64,000 nt of DNA from Ovis canadensis (Eukaryota; Chordata; Mammalia; Artiodactyla; Bovidae): positions 255,487,501 through 255,551,500 of the forward strand of contig NC_091246.1 in NCBI RefSeq assembly GCF_042477335.2. The letters are read 5' to 3'. A program made the translations under genes and the position numbers. Below are positions 1 through 11,939 of the stretch, piece after piece. Within the stretch, counting starts at the first letter, position 1; each line of letters begins with the position of its first letter. The notes beneath the pieces were generated by a model. It was not told the DNA's origin. It saw nothing but the letters and a program-made list of their open reading frames with translations, and made no database searches.

Positions 1-3000
1 CTGTATGATGTGATCCCTGACAGAAGGCTGTATGATGTGGTCCCTGACAGAAGGCTGTATGATGTGGTCCCTGACAGAAGGCTGTATGATGTGATCCCTG
101 ACAGAAGGCTGTATGATGTGATCCCTGACAGAAGGCTGTATGATGTGATCCCTGACAGAAGGCTGTATGATGTGATCCCTGACAGAATGCTGTATGATAT
201 GGTCCCTGACAAAAGGCTGTATGATATGGTCCCTGACAGAAGGCTGTATGATGTGATCCCTGACAGAAGGCTGTATGATATGGTCCCTGACAGAAGGCTG
301 TATGATGTGGTCCCTGACAGAAGGCTGTATGATGTGATCCCTGACAGAAGGCTGTATGATGTGGTCCCTGACAAAAGGCTGTATGATATGGTCCCTGACA
401 GAAGGCTGTATGATATGGTCCCTGACAAAAGGCTGTATGATGTGATCCCTGACAGAAGGCTGTATGATATGGTCCCTGACAGAAGGCTGTATGATGTGGT
501 CCCTGACAAAAGGCTGTATGATGTGATCCCTGACAGAAGGCTGTATGATATGGTCCCTGACAGAAGGCTGTATGATGTGGTCCCTGACAGAAGGCTGTAT
601 GATGTGGTCCCTGACAGAAGGCTGTATGATGTGATCCCTGACAGAAGGCTGTATGATGTGATCCCTGACAGAAGGCTGTATGATGTGGTCCCTGACAGAA
701 GGCTGTATGATGTGATCCCTGACAGAAGGCTGTATGATGTGATCCCTGACAGAAGGCTGTATGATATGGTCCCTGACAGAAGGCTGTATGATATGGTCCC
801 TGACAGAAGGCTGTATGATGTGGTCCCTGACAGAAGGCTGTATGATATGGTCCCTGACAGAAGGCTGTATGATGTGGTCCCTGACAGAAGGCTGTATGAT
901 ATGGTCCCTGACAGAAGGCTGTATGATGTGATCCCTGACAGAAGGCTGTATGATATGGTCCCTGACAGAAGGCTGTATGATGTGATCCCTGACAGAAGGC
1001 TGTATGATGTGATCCCTGACAGAAGGCTGTATGATGTGGTCCCTGACAGAAGGCTGTATGATGTGGTCCCTGACAGAAGGCTGTATGATGTGATCCCTGA
1101 CAGAAGGCTGTATGATGTGATCCCTGACAGAAGGCTGTATGATGTGATCCCTGACAGAAGGCTGTATGATGTGATCCCTGACAGAATGCTGTATGATATG
1201 GTCCCTGACAAAAGGCTGTATGATATGGTCCCTGACAGAAGGCTGTATGATGTGATCCCTGACAGAAGGCTGTATGATATGGTCCCTGACAGAAGGCTGT
1301 ATGATGTGGTCCCTGACAGAAGGCTGTATGATGTGATCCCTGACAGAAGGCTGTATGATGTGATCCCTGACAGAAGGCTGTATGATATGGTCCCTGACAG
1401 AAGGCTGTATGATATGGTCCCTGACAGAAGGCTGTATGATGTGGTCCCTGACAGAAGGCTGTATGATGTGATCCCTGACAGAAGGCTGTATGATGTGATC
1501 CCTGACAGAAGGCTGTATGATGTGATCCCTGACAGAAGGCTGTATGATATGGTCCCTGACAGAAGGCTGTATGATATGGTCCCTGACAGAAGGCTGTATG
1601 ATGTGGTCCCTGACAGAAGGCTGTATGATGTGATCCCTGACAGAAGGCTGTATGATGTGATCCCTGACAGAAGGCTGTATGATGTGATCCCTGACAGAAG
1701 GCTGTATGATATGGTCCCTGACAGAAGGCTGTATGATGTGGTCCCTGACAGAAGGCTGTATGATGTGATCCCTGACAGAAGGCTGTATGATGTGATCCCT
1801 GACAGAAGGCTGTATGATGTGATCCCTGACAGAAGGCTGTATGATGTGATCCCTGACAGAAGGCTGTATGATATGGTCCCTGACAGAAGGCTGTATGATG
1901 TGGTCCCTGACAGAAGGCTGTATGATGTGATCCCTGACAGAAGGCTGTATGATGTGATCCCTGACAGAAGGCTGTATGATATGGTCCCTGACAGAAGGCT
2001 GTATGATATGGTCCCTGACAGAAGGCTGTATGATGTGGTCCCTGACAGAAGGCTGTATGATGTGATCCCTGACAGAAGGCTGTATGATGTGATCCCTGAC
2101 AGAAGGCTGTATGATGTGATCCCTGACAGAAGGCTGTATGATATGGTCCCTGACAGAAGGCTGTATGATATGGTCCCTGACAGAAGGCTGTATGATATGG
2201 TCCCTGACAGAAGGCTGTATGATGTGGTCCCTGACAGAAGGCTGTATGATGTGATCCCTGACAGAAGGCTGTATGATGTGATCCCTGACAGAAGGCTGTA
2301 TGATATGGTCCCTGACAGAAGGCTGTATGATATGGTCCCTGACAGAAGGCTGTATGATATGGTCCCTGACAGAAGGCTGTATGATGTGGTCCCTGACAGA
2401 AGGCTGTATGATGTGATCCCTGACAGAAGGCTGTATGATGTGATCCCTGACAGAAGGCTGTATGATGTGATCCCTGACAGAAGGCTGTATGATATGGTCC
2501 CTGACAGAAGGCTGTATGATATGGTCCCTGACAGAAGGCTGTATGATATGGTCCCTGACAGAAGGCTGTATGATGTGGTCCCTGACAGAAGGCTGTATGA
2601 TGTGATCCCTGACAGAAGGCTGTATGATGTGATCCCTGACAGAAGGCTGTATGATATGGTCCCTGACAGAAGGCTGTATGATATGGTCCCTGACAGAAGG
2701 CTGTATGATGTGGTCCCTGACAGAAGGCTGTATGATGTGATCCCTGACAGAAGGCTGTATGATGTGATCCCTGACAGAAGGCTGTATGATGTGATCCCTG
2801 ACAGAAGGCTGTATGATGTGATCCCTGACAGAAGGCTGTATGATATGGTCCCTGACAGAAGGCTGTATGATATGATCCCTGACAGAAGGCTGTATGATGT
2901 GATCCCTGACAGAAGGCTGTATGATGTGATCCCTGACAGAAGGCTGTATGATGTGGTCCCTGACAGAAGGCTGTATGATGTGATCCCTGACAGAAGGCTG

Positions 3001-3332
3001 TATGATGTGATCCCTGACAGAAGGCTGTATGATGTGATCCCTGACAGAAGGCTGTATGATGTGATCCCTGACAGAAGGCTGTATGATGTGGTCCCTGACA
3101 GAAGGCTGTATGATGTGATCCCTGACAGAAGTCTGTATGATATGGTCCCTGACAGAAGGCTGTATGATATGATCCCTGACAGAAGGCTGTATGATGTGAT
3201 CCCTGACAGAAGGCTGTATGATGTGATCCCTGACAGAAGGCTGTATGATATGATCCCTGACAGAAGGCTGTATGATGTGATCCCTGACAGAAGGCTGTAT
3301 GATGTGATCCCTGACAGAAGGCTGTATGATGT
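1..3332 (+). repeat. 27-bp minisatellite (VNTR), about 123 units
   Basis: Uninterrupted tandem array whose unit begins CTGTATGATGTGATCCC and ends GACAGAAGG. It starts at or before the left edge and stops at about 3332, where the last unit runs into GTCTGGGGGGATGAAG. The length is a multiple of 3, so one frame stays open for 1,144 codons, repeating the nonapeptide VIPDRRLYD with V/M and I/V variants. Variant positions are few: GTG/ATG, ATC/GTC, AGA/AAA, and rare AGG to ATG or AGT. All of them change the amino acid and none is silent, which is not how a selected protein repeat evolves. The unit contains no CpG. I read it as a non-coding minisatellite. A repetitive coding exon cannot be fully excluded because the left end is missing. 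Confidence 0.95.
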
Positions 3333-3444
3333 CTGGGGGGATGAAGAACTTTACAAAGCCAAACAGACGGGGAAGCAAAAGATGGATAAATATGATCATG
3401 TTACAAGTAACAACTGCCGCTCGTCAAAAGACATCATAAAATGA
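3333..3444 (+). other. Non-repetitive tail of the minisatellite-spanning open frame
   Basis: The open frame through the 27-bp array continues for 36 residues of ordinary composition (lysine-rich, containing DEELYKAKQ) before a TGA at the end of this interval. No domain is recognised and no splice or polyadenylation signal is obvious. The open frame is probably fortuitous: the array itself cannot contain a stop in this phase, so the ORF simply ends at the first stop in flanking DNA. Confidence 0.3.
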
Positions 3445-3639
3445 GGAAAGCAGAAGCCGGGGAGTGCGAAGTGACATGTGCAACAAGTGTGAAGATCTTT
3501 CACCAATAATTATTTTTTTAAGTAGATGTCAAAAACACGTTAACAGGCATTGCATGGATGGTGAAACATGGAAGTCCAATGAACATTTAAAAGGTGATCA
3601 ATTTCATTTGTGATACATTAAATACTAGTTAAAATGGCA

Positions 3640-4165
3640 ACAAAACACCATCTCACAGCTCACAGTTGAGCAAACATTGGTGAGTGACTATGAAAAGGCT
3701 GGCCCAGATGTGGAACAGAAGAAGCTGTCATTCTTTGTTAATCGGAATGGCAACTGTTGTAACATAGCACAGCTGGACAAGTGCACACCTTAGGTTTCAT
3801 TAATTCCCATCCAGCTCATAAAGTAGATACATGTGAATGAGATTCTTAACAGCAAAGAGCTGCAAACAGCTCCAGCATCCAGCAACAATAGAATGGATGG
3901 ATTTGGTACGTTTAAAGTATGGACTACTATATAGCAGTAAAGTAATTCAATGGATGCATACAAATGAATGAACCTCAGAAACCAATACCACACACAAAAT
4001 AAATATTATGTCACAAAAGGATAATCACTGTGATTCTGCTTACATAAAGGGACAAAAGAGGGAAAGCCTGTGTACTCTTTAGGAACTCATATGCATGTGC
4101 AAATCTCAAATAAAAGGCAGGGAATGACATGGAATTGAGATACACAGAAAAATTAGAATCTTTTT
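3640..4165 (+). mobile_element. Ancient L1 (L1M-type) 3' end fragment
   Basis: The interval resembles the 3' end of old mammalian L1 elements. It has the features AGCAGCAAAGAGCTG-like, CCAGCAACAATAGAATGGATGG and ACTATATAGCAGTAAA, followed by a CTCAGAAACC...AAATAAATA stretch. It is heavily diverged and non-coding. The 5' boundary is uncertain; similar AT-rich sequence extends back to about 3480. Confidence 0.6.
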
Positions 4166-4394
4166 AAATGAGAGTGGGTGCTGAGAACATGAGAATTTGC
4201 TTCACTAATATTCTGCAAATTATGCACTTATATTACCTACAAGCTTTTCTTTGTTTAATCTACTTCTCAGTAAGATTTGTGTCACATATCAAAATAAATT
4301 CCAAGTGGCATTTAATATAAAATTTGATACCATAAACCTTAAGAATAAAGTGTAAATATGTATGCAATCTTGAGATGGGGAAGACCTTGATAAA

Positions 4395-4796
4395 CTCTGA
4401 TGGACTGGGTTGTGTCCCCCCAGGTAGATGTGTTGACTTTCTAACCTGCAGGGACTCAGAATGTGACTGTATCTGCAGACAGAGTTTCTAAAGAGATAAA
4501 TAAATGGAGGCCTTTGAGTTGTGCCCTAATCGAGTATGACTCTTGTCCATGTAGGAAAAGGAAACTGAACACAGAAAGAAACTCCAGGAATGGGTGCACA
4601 CAGAGGAGGGGCAAGTGAGACCCAGAGAAAGGCGTTGTCTGCAAGTGAGCAAGTCCTTGGGAGAATCCACCCCAAGCACACTGTGGCCTTGGATGTCCAG
4701 CCTCTGGAGCTGCAAGAAAACAAATGTCTGCCCTTCAGGCTTCTGGGGATGTGCTATTTTGTCATGGCAGCCCCAGCACACTAATAAATACGCGTT
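4395..4796 (+). mobile_element. MLT1/MST-type (ERVL-MaLR) LTR fragment
   Basis: Diagnostic order of motifs: a GGTTGTGTCCCCCCAGGTAGA start, then an internal purine-rich stretch with AGTGAGACCCAGAGAAAGGC, then TGGATGTCCAGCCTCTGGAGCTG, and a final TATTTTGTCATGGCAGCCCCAGCACACTAATAAAT-like end (shown in parts). Non-coding and old. Confidence 0.65.
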
Positions 4797-5577
4797 CCAT
4801 TGAAAGCCAGAGCACACAGGAAAGGCTTCGTGGGCTTTACTACAACATCGCCAAACACTTACATGTCAAAGAGGAAGCGGAAAGTTACAAACTCAAAATT
4901 ATAATACACTTGACACAAGTCTGACATTGCCAACACATAGCTCCTAGAAGTGTGTAATAAACCAAGCAATCTAGCAGAAAGTTTGGGAAGATCCATAAAC
5001 TGAAATGCTCATTAAAGAAATACAAATGCTTGTTAGAAGATTTAAAAAAAGTCAGCTTCCCTCAACAAATTAAGGCTGATATATTATTTTGTCTTCTATT
5101 GAGAGACAAGTGCCTCATAAAAGAACACCATGCACATTTAACAAAGATTGTAGGTATCATCCTTGGCAGATCTAAGCATTCAACACTCCTTCTGGTTTGG
5201 TCCTTTGACAGTACATACTGATCAAAGAGCGGTAAAAATGATTTATGCTTGGCATGGAAATTTTAAGTCTCACTCCTGGGAATTTATACCAAGTAATTAG
5301 GTAAATATTTTGACATTAGAATATGTACTCTAAGATGAGAAATAATCTTTACTCTCAGCATAAGGATTTGGTTAAACAAAGTATAGCAACTTTCACACCA
5401 TGGAAATGTTTAAATTGGAAAGGAAATAAACCAAAATATGAAGCGAGATCATCTCTGATAGGTAGATTTTCTGAATTGTATACAAGTAAATTTAAATGTC
5501 TTCTTTCCTAGTTATCAATATTTTTCAAAGTTTGCTAAGATAAAACACAGATGGCTTTGATAATACTGTGGTGGTGG
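4797..5577. other. Unique AT-rich sequence, no gene seen
   Basis: I see no coding region, structured RNA or recognisable repeat here. The short ORFs have no domain features. Confidence 0.5.
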
Positions 5578-5777
5578 TTTCATCACTAAGTTGTGTGTGA
5601 CTCTTTGTGAACCCATAGACTGTAGCGCACCAGGCTCCTCTGTCCATGGGTTTCCCAGGCAAGAATAGTGGAGTGGGTTGCCATTTCCTTCTCCAGGGGA
5701 TCTTCCCGACTCAGGGATGGAACCCATGTCTCCTGCGCTGCAGGCAGATTTATTACAGCTGAGCCTCCAGGGAAGCG
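5578..5777 (-). mobile_element. Bov-tA SINE (antisense)
   Basis: Contains the reverse complement of the BovA core (GACTGTAGC...CACCAGGCTCCTCTGTCC, GGCAAGAATAGTGGAGTGGG) and ends with the reverse of the tRNA-Glu-like head (TCAGGGATGGAACCC...TGAGCCTCCAGGGAAGC). Ruminant-specific. Confidence 0.9.
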
Positions 5778-5894
5778 CAGGAAATCTATAAAGTCACGTC
5801 AAAGAGACATGAAAGCAGCTGATGAGGGATCTGAGTAAAGTGGGAAGCAGATACCCTAGGCTACCTGAGCAGAGTGGGAAGCGGAACCCGTGGG

Positions 5895-6005
5895 CCTGAG
5901 ACCCAGGGACAGGACTCATCTGCATTTGAATCCTGGTCACTCTCACTTGCTCTGTAATCTTGGCTGGGTTTCTAAAAGTACCAAAGTCTGAGCTTTGTCA
6001 GCTGC
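5895..6005 (+). mobile_element. MIR-like SINE remnant
   Basis: Matches the MIR core pattern: TGCATTTGAATCCTGGTCAC, then ACTTGCTCTGTAATCTTGGC. Short and old, so moderate confidence. Confidence 0.5.
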
Positions 6006-6309
6006 CTCAGAACCTTGTTTCCTGAACTCAAAGGGCTCAGAGTGGGCACAGAGAAAGGCTGCTGCTCACCAAATCCTCCAACCTTGTACAGTGAAAAGTA
6101 GATTTTTAAAGTTGAGAGTAATGAGGTCTTTTTGAACCAAGGGGGATGCAAAGCAGAAACAGGCCAGACGGATGGAAAGAATTCAAAGCAGGACCAGAAT
6201 CCAGAGGACGCTAAGCATGGTCACCCTGCGCTCAGTATCACGAGTCATTCCCTGGGGTTTTTGGGGATTGCTAGCTACCCTCACTATGCTAGCTGCCCTC
6301 ACAGATGTG

Positions 6310-6522
6310 AAGAACTGACTCACTGGAAAAGACCCCGATGCTGGGAAAGATTGAAGGCAGAAGGAGAAGGGGACGACAGAGGATGCCATGGCTGGATGGC
6401 ATCACCGACTCTATGGACATGAGTTTAAATGAACTCTGGGAGTGGGTGATGGACAGGGAGGCCTGGTGCCCGTGGGGTCACAGAGAGTTGGACCTGACTG
6501 CATGACTGAACTGAACTGAGCT
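6310..6522 (+). mobile_element. BovB LINE 3' tail fragment
   Basis: Has the 3' terminal region of BovB (GGAAAAGACCCCGATGCTGG, GATGGACAGGGAGGCCTGG, AGAGTTGGACCTGACTG) and the characteristic CTGAACTGAACTGA terminal repeat. Only about the last 200 bp of the element is present. Confidence 0.9.
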
Positions 6523-6544
6523 CCCCTCATAGAAGTGCCAACGC

Positions 6545-6695
6545 GTGTCTTATCTCATGTGATTTTCCACGCAGCTCTATGGTGCAATAGGATTGTCATT
6601 TCTACTCTGGAAGTAAAGAAACAGGTGATTAAAGACATTAGGTGTCCTGTCCAAAATCACACAAGTAGACAGGGGCAGCGATAGGATGTGGATGT
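6545..6695 (+). mobile_element. MIR/MIR3-like remnant
   Basis: Pattern of TCTCATGTGATTTTCCACGC, then GGAAGTAAAGAAACAGGTGA, then CCTGTCCAAAATCACACAAG resembles the MIR3 core. Diverged. Confidence 0.5.
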
Positions 6696-7256
6696 TTGTG
6701 TGACTCAGAGCCAGCTCGTGTTCACCCTACTCACACAAGCACAGTTTGCTTCAGGCTTGTGCACTGAGAATGACTGGCTTCTTACCTCCTCATCTGATGA
6801 CACATTGCTGTCACACTCAGCTAGGCATCAGAAGAAAGAGAAAGATGCAGAGCCAAGTCTGCATGGGGCACGTTGTGATAGAAGGTCATTTTTTTTCCTG
6901 GTTACACTTTTCCTCCAGTGGTGACACCCCTGGTACTGGATGCTCATCTTTGAGGGCTGGCGCTCATCTGGTGGTGAAGATGCAGGCGCAAGGCCCCAGG
7001 ACCCCCCTTGTGCATCACCCTCTCTCAGCTCAGCTGTCTCCAAAGCATCTCCAGATCTAAGTAAGATCAGGAGCACACAGCCCTCCTAGCTGTTTCCCTG
7101 AGGCTGCTCTGCCTGCAGTCCCTTCCTGCCCCCAGGGAGGGCCTTTCTTATCTACTCACATCTTCCCTTCCCTCTTTCTCAGAGAGTGCCTTCTGAATTG
7201 CTTTTCAGAGGATACATATTATCGAATTACCTATCCGCATTCTAACTCCCTGATAC
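6696..7256. other. Unique sequence, no gene seen
   Basis: No recognisable gene or repeat. Several overlapping short ORFs on both strands lack start context or domain content. Confidence 0.45.
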
Positions 7257-7395
7257 AAAGAAATTCTTCCTACTAGTAGGGGGGCCATGTATCTTTTAAA
7301 AAGATACATTTTTTCAAGGAAACATTTTAAATTTTAAAGAAATTCTTCCTACCAGTAGGGACCCATGTATCTTTAAAAAAGATGCATTTCCCTAC
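7257..7395 (+). repeat. Imperfect tandem duplication, about 79-bp period
   Basis: AAAGAAATTCTTCCTAC at 7257 recurs at 7336. Both copies are followed by AGTAGGG, CCATGTATCTTT and AAAAGAT(A/G)CATTT. Two diverged copies. Confidence 0.75.
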
Positions 7396-7492
7396 CTGTT
7401 TTCATTTCTTACTGCTGGTATAACAAACGAGCACAAGTTCACTTTCTCATCCATCTGGAGAAGTCCGATGTGGATCTTGCTGTGTGGACATC

Positions 7493-8092
7493 GGGTGCTC
7501 TTCCTAGGGGTCGAGGTGTCGGCGGGCTGCGTTCCTTCTGGAGGACCTAGGGGTGCTCTTCCTAGGGGTCGAGGTGTCGGCGGGCTGCATTCCTTCTGGA
7601 GGACCTCGGGGTGCTCTTCCTAGGGGTCGAGGTGTCGGCAGGCTCTGCTCCTTCTGGAGGACCTGGGGGTGCTCTTCCTAGGGGTCGAGGTGTCGGCGGG
7701 CTGTTTTCCTTCTGGAGGACCTGGGGGTGCTCTTCCTAGGGGTCGAGGTGTTGGCGGGCTGCGTTCCTTCTGGAGGACCTGGGGGTGCTCTTCCTAGGGG
7801 TCGAGGTGTCGGCGGGCTGCATTCCTTCTGGAGGACCTCGGGGTGCTCTTCCTAGGGGTCGAGGTGTCGGCAGGCTCTGCTCCTTCTGGAGGACCTGGGG
7901 GTGCTCTTCCTAGGGGTCGAGGTGTCGGCGGGCTGCGTTCCTTCTGGAGGACCTAGGGGTGCTCTTCCTAGGGGTCGAGGTGTCGGCGGGCTGCGTTCCT
8001 TCTGGAGGACCTCGGGGTGCTCTTCCTAGGGGTCGAGGTGTCGGCAGGCTCTGCTCCTTCTGGAGGACCTGGGGGTGCTCTTCCTAGGGGTC
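7493..8092 (+). repeat. 58-bp GC-rich minisatellite, 10 units plus a partial
   Basis: GGGTGCTCTTCCTAGGGG recurs exactly every 58 bp, at 7493, 7551, 7609, 7667, 7725, 7783, 7841, 7899, 7957, 8015 and 8073. The last copy breaks off after GGGGTCG. Each unit has an AvrII-type CCTAGG and at least one CpG (GGTCGAGG). Variant units fall into types (GCGTT, GCATT, CTCTGCTCC, GTTTTCC), and the pair GCATT- or GCGTT-ending-CTCG followed by CTCTGCTCC recurs three times, a higher-order pattern. It lies 0.8 kb upstream of a CpG island. ORFs across it are by-products. Confidence 0.95.
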
Positions 8093-8910
8093 GCCGCACT
8101 GCTCGCCTGCGGGCGCAGCAGCCACTTCAGCCCCGCGGTGGCTCACGTCCTCAGGGCTCCTGCACCAGCTGTGACCCTCCTGACTCCCTCTCTGACTTCT
8201 GAGGACGCTTGGGACCACATTGCACCCTCACCAGTGACCCAAGGGCCTCCGGATGTAGAGCCTTTCTTTAACCACACCCACACAAGTCCCTTCTGCCCTG
8301 TGAGTTAACAGTCACAGGTTCTGGGGATTAGGACCCGGACATCTTTACGGGGAGGGAAACTGCTGATCACACTACTCTCTCTGCGCAACTTGAGAGAAAA
8401 TTACTTTAAACAATTGCAAGGTACCTTCACAACAGCTCAGAGTAGCATCACCTGCTAAAATATGACATACAGATAACACAACAGTTGGGTCATAATGTAG
8501 GTCTCAATAAACAGGCCTAGAAGAATGCTTTCCTAATTTTTCACCAGCGAGAAACGACGATCAGGTTGCATTTGGGTGACACCTGTCGCCGTGGTTTCCT
8601 GAAGCATGAGGTCGGGGAGGGTGGGTGTGGTCTGCACAGACAGGGCTGAGGCGGGAGAGGTCCGGGTGAACACAGGCATGGAATCCAAGGGACAGCGAGG
8701 CCTCTGCAGGCTCAGGCAGGAGGAGCCCCGGACGTCAGGGTGGGAGCTGGGTGGGCAGGATGTGGCTGCGGGTGTGGGGGTCCCTGAGACGCCGAGTCTT
8801 CTCACCACTTATTTGTGCAAGGGCCCCACCCTCTTTAACTCCTAGTCACCCCGTGATGTCCTGGTCTACAGCGTCCATTCAACACAAAAGGGCAGCGTAT
8901 TAACAGCAGC
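8093..8910. other. Spacer between minisatellite and CpG island
   Basis: Mixed-composition sequence. No exon or repeat that I can support. Confidence 0.45.
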
Positions 8911-9780
8911 GTGGCAGGACTGCAGAGGGCGGTTCGGCCCGCTGAGATCAAGAAGCACTTGGGAAGCAGCACCTATGCTGAGCCCGGAGCCCCGGGAGAC
9001 TCCTTCCGCCCCGGCCCGTCGGCGATCCCCAGCCCCGGAGCTTCCCGATCCGGTCTTCTGCTGGAGAGGGGCCCGGGCGCCCGCACGTCTGAGCCCTGGG
9101 CCTCGCGCCCGAGCTCGGGTGTGCCGCGCGCCCCTTCTCCCGGTCCTTCGCTCCCGGTTCCTTCAGCGGCGGAGGCCCGGGGTCGGGCACGGGGAGGCGA
9201 GCGGGCGGGGACGCGCGGCTCCGTCGGTGGCCGCGTGCGGGGAGTGGGTGCAGTTTCTCCCCGCGGGGCCGAGCCCGGTCGGTTGGAAGCCCTTAGCCCG
9301 GCGAAGGGGCCGCTGTGCCGCCCGCGGGATCCCCGGGTCCTCCGCATCTCCCGCCCGCGGGGGATCGGAACGGTCTCCGGAGCCCGGAGACCGCCCCGCT
9401 CTCTCCTCGCCGCCTCCCGGCTTCTCGGGCGCACCAGGCTCCCGGGTTCCAGCGGCGGCCAGGGGCCCGGAGCTCCTGCGGGGACGGGACCCCAGATCCC
9501 GCCCGGCCCCGGGCCGTCCGTGCGCGTCGCCTGCCCCGCGGGCGCGGCTTCCCGGAGCGGCCGGCCGAGCGGCAGCCCCGGCCAGGGAGATGCGGCCGCT
9601 GGAGGCCCCGTCGGACGCGGACACGGGGCCGCCTGGGCTTCTGGCTCCGCCGGCCGCCCCGGCTGCAGCCCGAGGGCCGGGGGACACCAAGCCAGGCAGC
9701 TTCGCCGTCTGCCCGCCGAGCGCAGGGGCGGCCCTAAACTACGACTCGGGGTCAACTGCACGCGCGCCGCTTCTTTGATC
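8911..9780. promoter_or_regulatory. CpG island 1
   Basis: Very GC- and CpG-rich block with many GCGCGC, CCCGCGG and GCCGCC stretches and sharp edges: an AT-richer flank before 8900 and loss of CpG after about 9780. ORFs of 140-328 codons are open in both directions, which is expected from stop-codon depletion in GC-rich DNA. None shows domain content. Such islands usually mark promoters of housekeeping or KRAB-ZNF genes. No transcript can be assigned here. Confidence 0.75.
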
Positions 9781-11460
9781 TATGTCTCTGGTGTGAAAGA
9801 ACCCAGAGTTCCCACCCTGGGCGGAAGAAAGGTTCTCTATAAAGGTTTTGTAGAAGGCGTTCTTTCCCCCGCCAAAATAAGAGGGTTGGTGATTTGAAAC
9901 GCCACCGTCACCCGCGCTGTTGGCGGTGCGCCTGAAGGGCAGGTCTGAGCCTAACCCGCTGTGGGTGCGCGGAGCACAGAGCAGTGCCCGCCTCGGCTGC
10001 TTCTCAGCCCTCAGAGAATCAGACTCTCAGGGCTGGACTCCAGCTCCAGGGCTGGGGCTGGAAAGGCGGCTTCTGTCCCGCTGGGAGCCTCAGTAGGTAC
10101 TGAAGGCTTGATGGGTGAGGAACTGTGCCCAGCAAGTAACTGCTGCTCAAAACTCGATGGGCGCCAGCGCGCAGCAGGAAAGGGGTACCGAACAGGACAG
10201 CTTCCCTCCTGCTGGAGGCTGGGGACGCACAGATGAGCTTGTTGCAGCAAAAAGAGAAATGCAGTGTTTCCTGTCCTGAGAACAAGGAAAGTAAACAGCG
10301 AAGACTAGACGAGAAACGTGGCCGGTCGCCAAAGAGTTAATCACTCCTAGTTTTACTTGAGGTGTTTCTAACCTGTGTGTCTGTAACCGGGAGTCCCCGA
10401 TCCTGCGTACTTTCCATCCTGCACCACGTTTTTGCTCTCCCTGCACCCTCTCATAGCAAGTCACCCCTTAGAGCCGTTTGCATTTCGGGAGGCAGGTGGC
10501 AGGCTGGCGGACCCAGGAGACCCAGGCTGTACACAGTCTCTCGGGTCCCCCAGGAGGGGACAGGGCCCTGTTCCTGGGGGGCTAGCCTGCTGTGTGCTCC
10601 CCTTGGCTGCTGAGGCGTAAAGCCGTCTAATTCCTCCCAAATTCCGTCTCCCATATTTTTTAATTGAGCATTGGTGGGCCGAGAAAGGAGAGATGTTGGC
10701 AGTAACACGGCGGCCACGCATGAGTGGGAGGCAGGGGTGGAGGCGGGGGGCGGAGTATCCTGGGGCGGGGGAGGACTCGAACCCCTCACACCTCAGGCAG
10801 CTTTTGGAAATTTGGATTTTGTTTTTTGAATAGGGTTTCATAGTTACAGCACATAGCTCAATCACTCTGTTTTGGAATGGTGGTCCCTATGGGTGGGAGC
10901 GTCCACTATAAATGGATAGAATAGGCCATTGCATCTTACGTCCCATGGACCAAATTCCACTCCCAGATTGTGCTGGTAGGGCCTGAACGCTAAAAATGGT
11001 TTTTATACCTTTAAATGGTTGAAAATAGTTCTTACAGATAATATTTGCAGCATGAAAATTCTATTCATTATACTCACATTCATCCAGATTTCATTGCCTA
11101 TAAGGAGTGTCTTCTTGAAATGGGCTCTTCATGTACTTTTTATCTGTGGTGCTTCTTGGATACAACGAGTGAACTGAGTGGATCCAACAGATGTCATGTG
11201 GAAAAGCTAAAATATTCACTCTCTGGATCTTTCTAGAAGTTTGCCCACCTCCACTGTAGAAATATGGTAGGGCTTTTTGTTTGATTGTTTGTTTTAACAC
11301 ATATGCTGAGAACTTTTTGTTCACATTACAAATTACTGTGAATTTAGTTCACATTACATTGTGCATTTTGTTCTTTGAAGCAAACCTCCTGTGGGTAGAC
11401 GTCCAGCTGGTCACATCGCTCTCAGAAATCTCACCAGCATGAACACTGCGCCTGTGTACT
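9781..11460. other. Unique sequence downstream of CpG island 1
   Basis: GC content falls progressively. No supported exon, RNA gene or repeat. Overlapping ORFs of about 60-134 codons on both strands lack domains. Confidence 0.45.
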
Positions 11461-11672
11461 CAGTTGCTACTCAGCTGCTAAGTTGTGTCTCTTTGTGACC
11501 CCATGGACTGCAGCCCTGCAGGCTCTTCTGTTCCTGGGGATTCTCCTGGCAAGAATAATACTGGAGTGTGTTGCCATGCCCTCCTCCAGGAGATCTTCCC
11601 AAGCCAGGGATCGAACCCGGGTCTCCCTCATTGCAGGTGGATTCTTTACCATCTGAGTCACCAGGGAAACCT
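11461..11672 (-). mobile_element. Bov-tA SINE (antisense)
   Basis: Reverse complement of the BovA core (GACCCCATGGACTGCAGCC) and of the tRNA-derived head (GGGATCGAACCCGGGTCTCC ... CTGAGTCACCAGGGAAACC). Confidence 0.9.
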
Positions 11673-11939
11673 CTCAGGAGAATGGTCAAGATGAATCGAG
11701 TTCTCAGAGTGATGTTTACTCTACTTTCTGTCTCAAATGTCACCCCTTAATTGAATCTCCCACCCTTTTCTGCCTTGATTTGTCAAATTTTCCATCTCTG
11801 CCTGCCCCCCTGCCCCCAAAGGGTCTCTCTGCATTCCTTCCAACCTATCCTTCCTACAGTAGAAAATGTAACTTAAAAAAACAAACAAAAAAAACACACC
11901 CAAATCCTCCTTAAAAATTTCAGTAATTTCTCACTACCA

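Noticed and set aside
1-3332. CRISPR-like array of direct repeats
   Set aside because: Repeats are contiguous with no unique spacers, and the genome is clearly mammalian.
8911-9897. Long ORFs (up to 328 codons) in the first CpG island as a protein gene
   Set aside because: Overlapping ORFs of similar length are open on both strands. Their composition is Arg/Pro/Gly/Ala-rich with no domain, as expected from GC bias.
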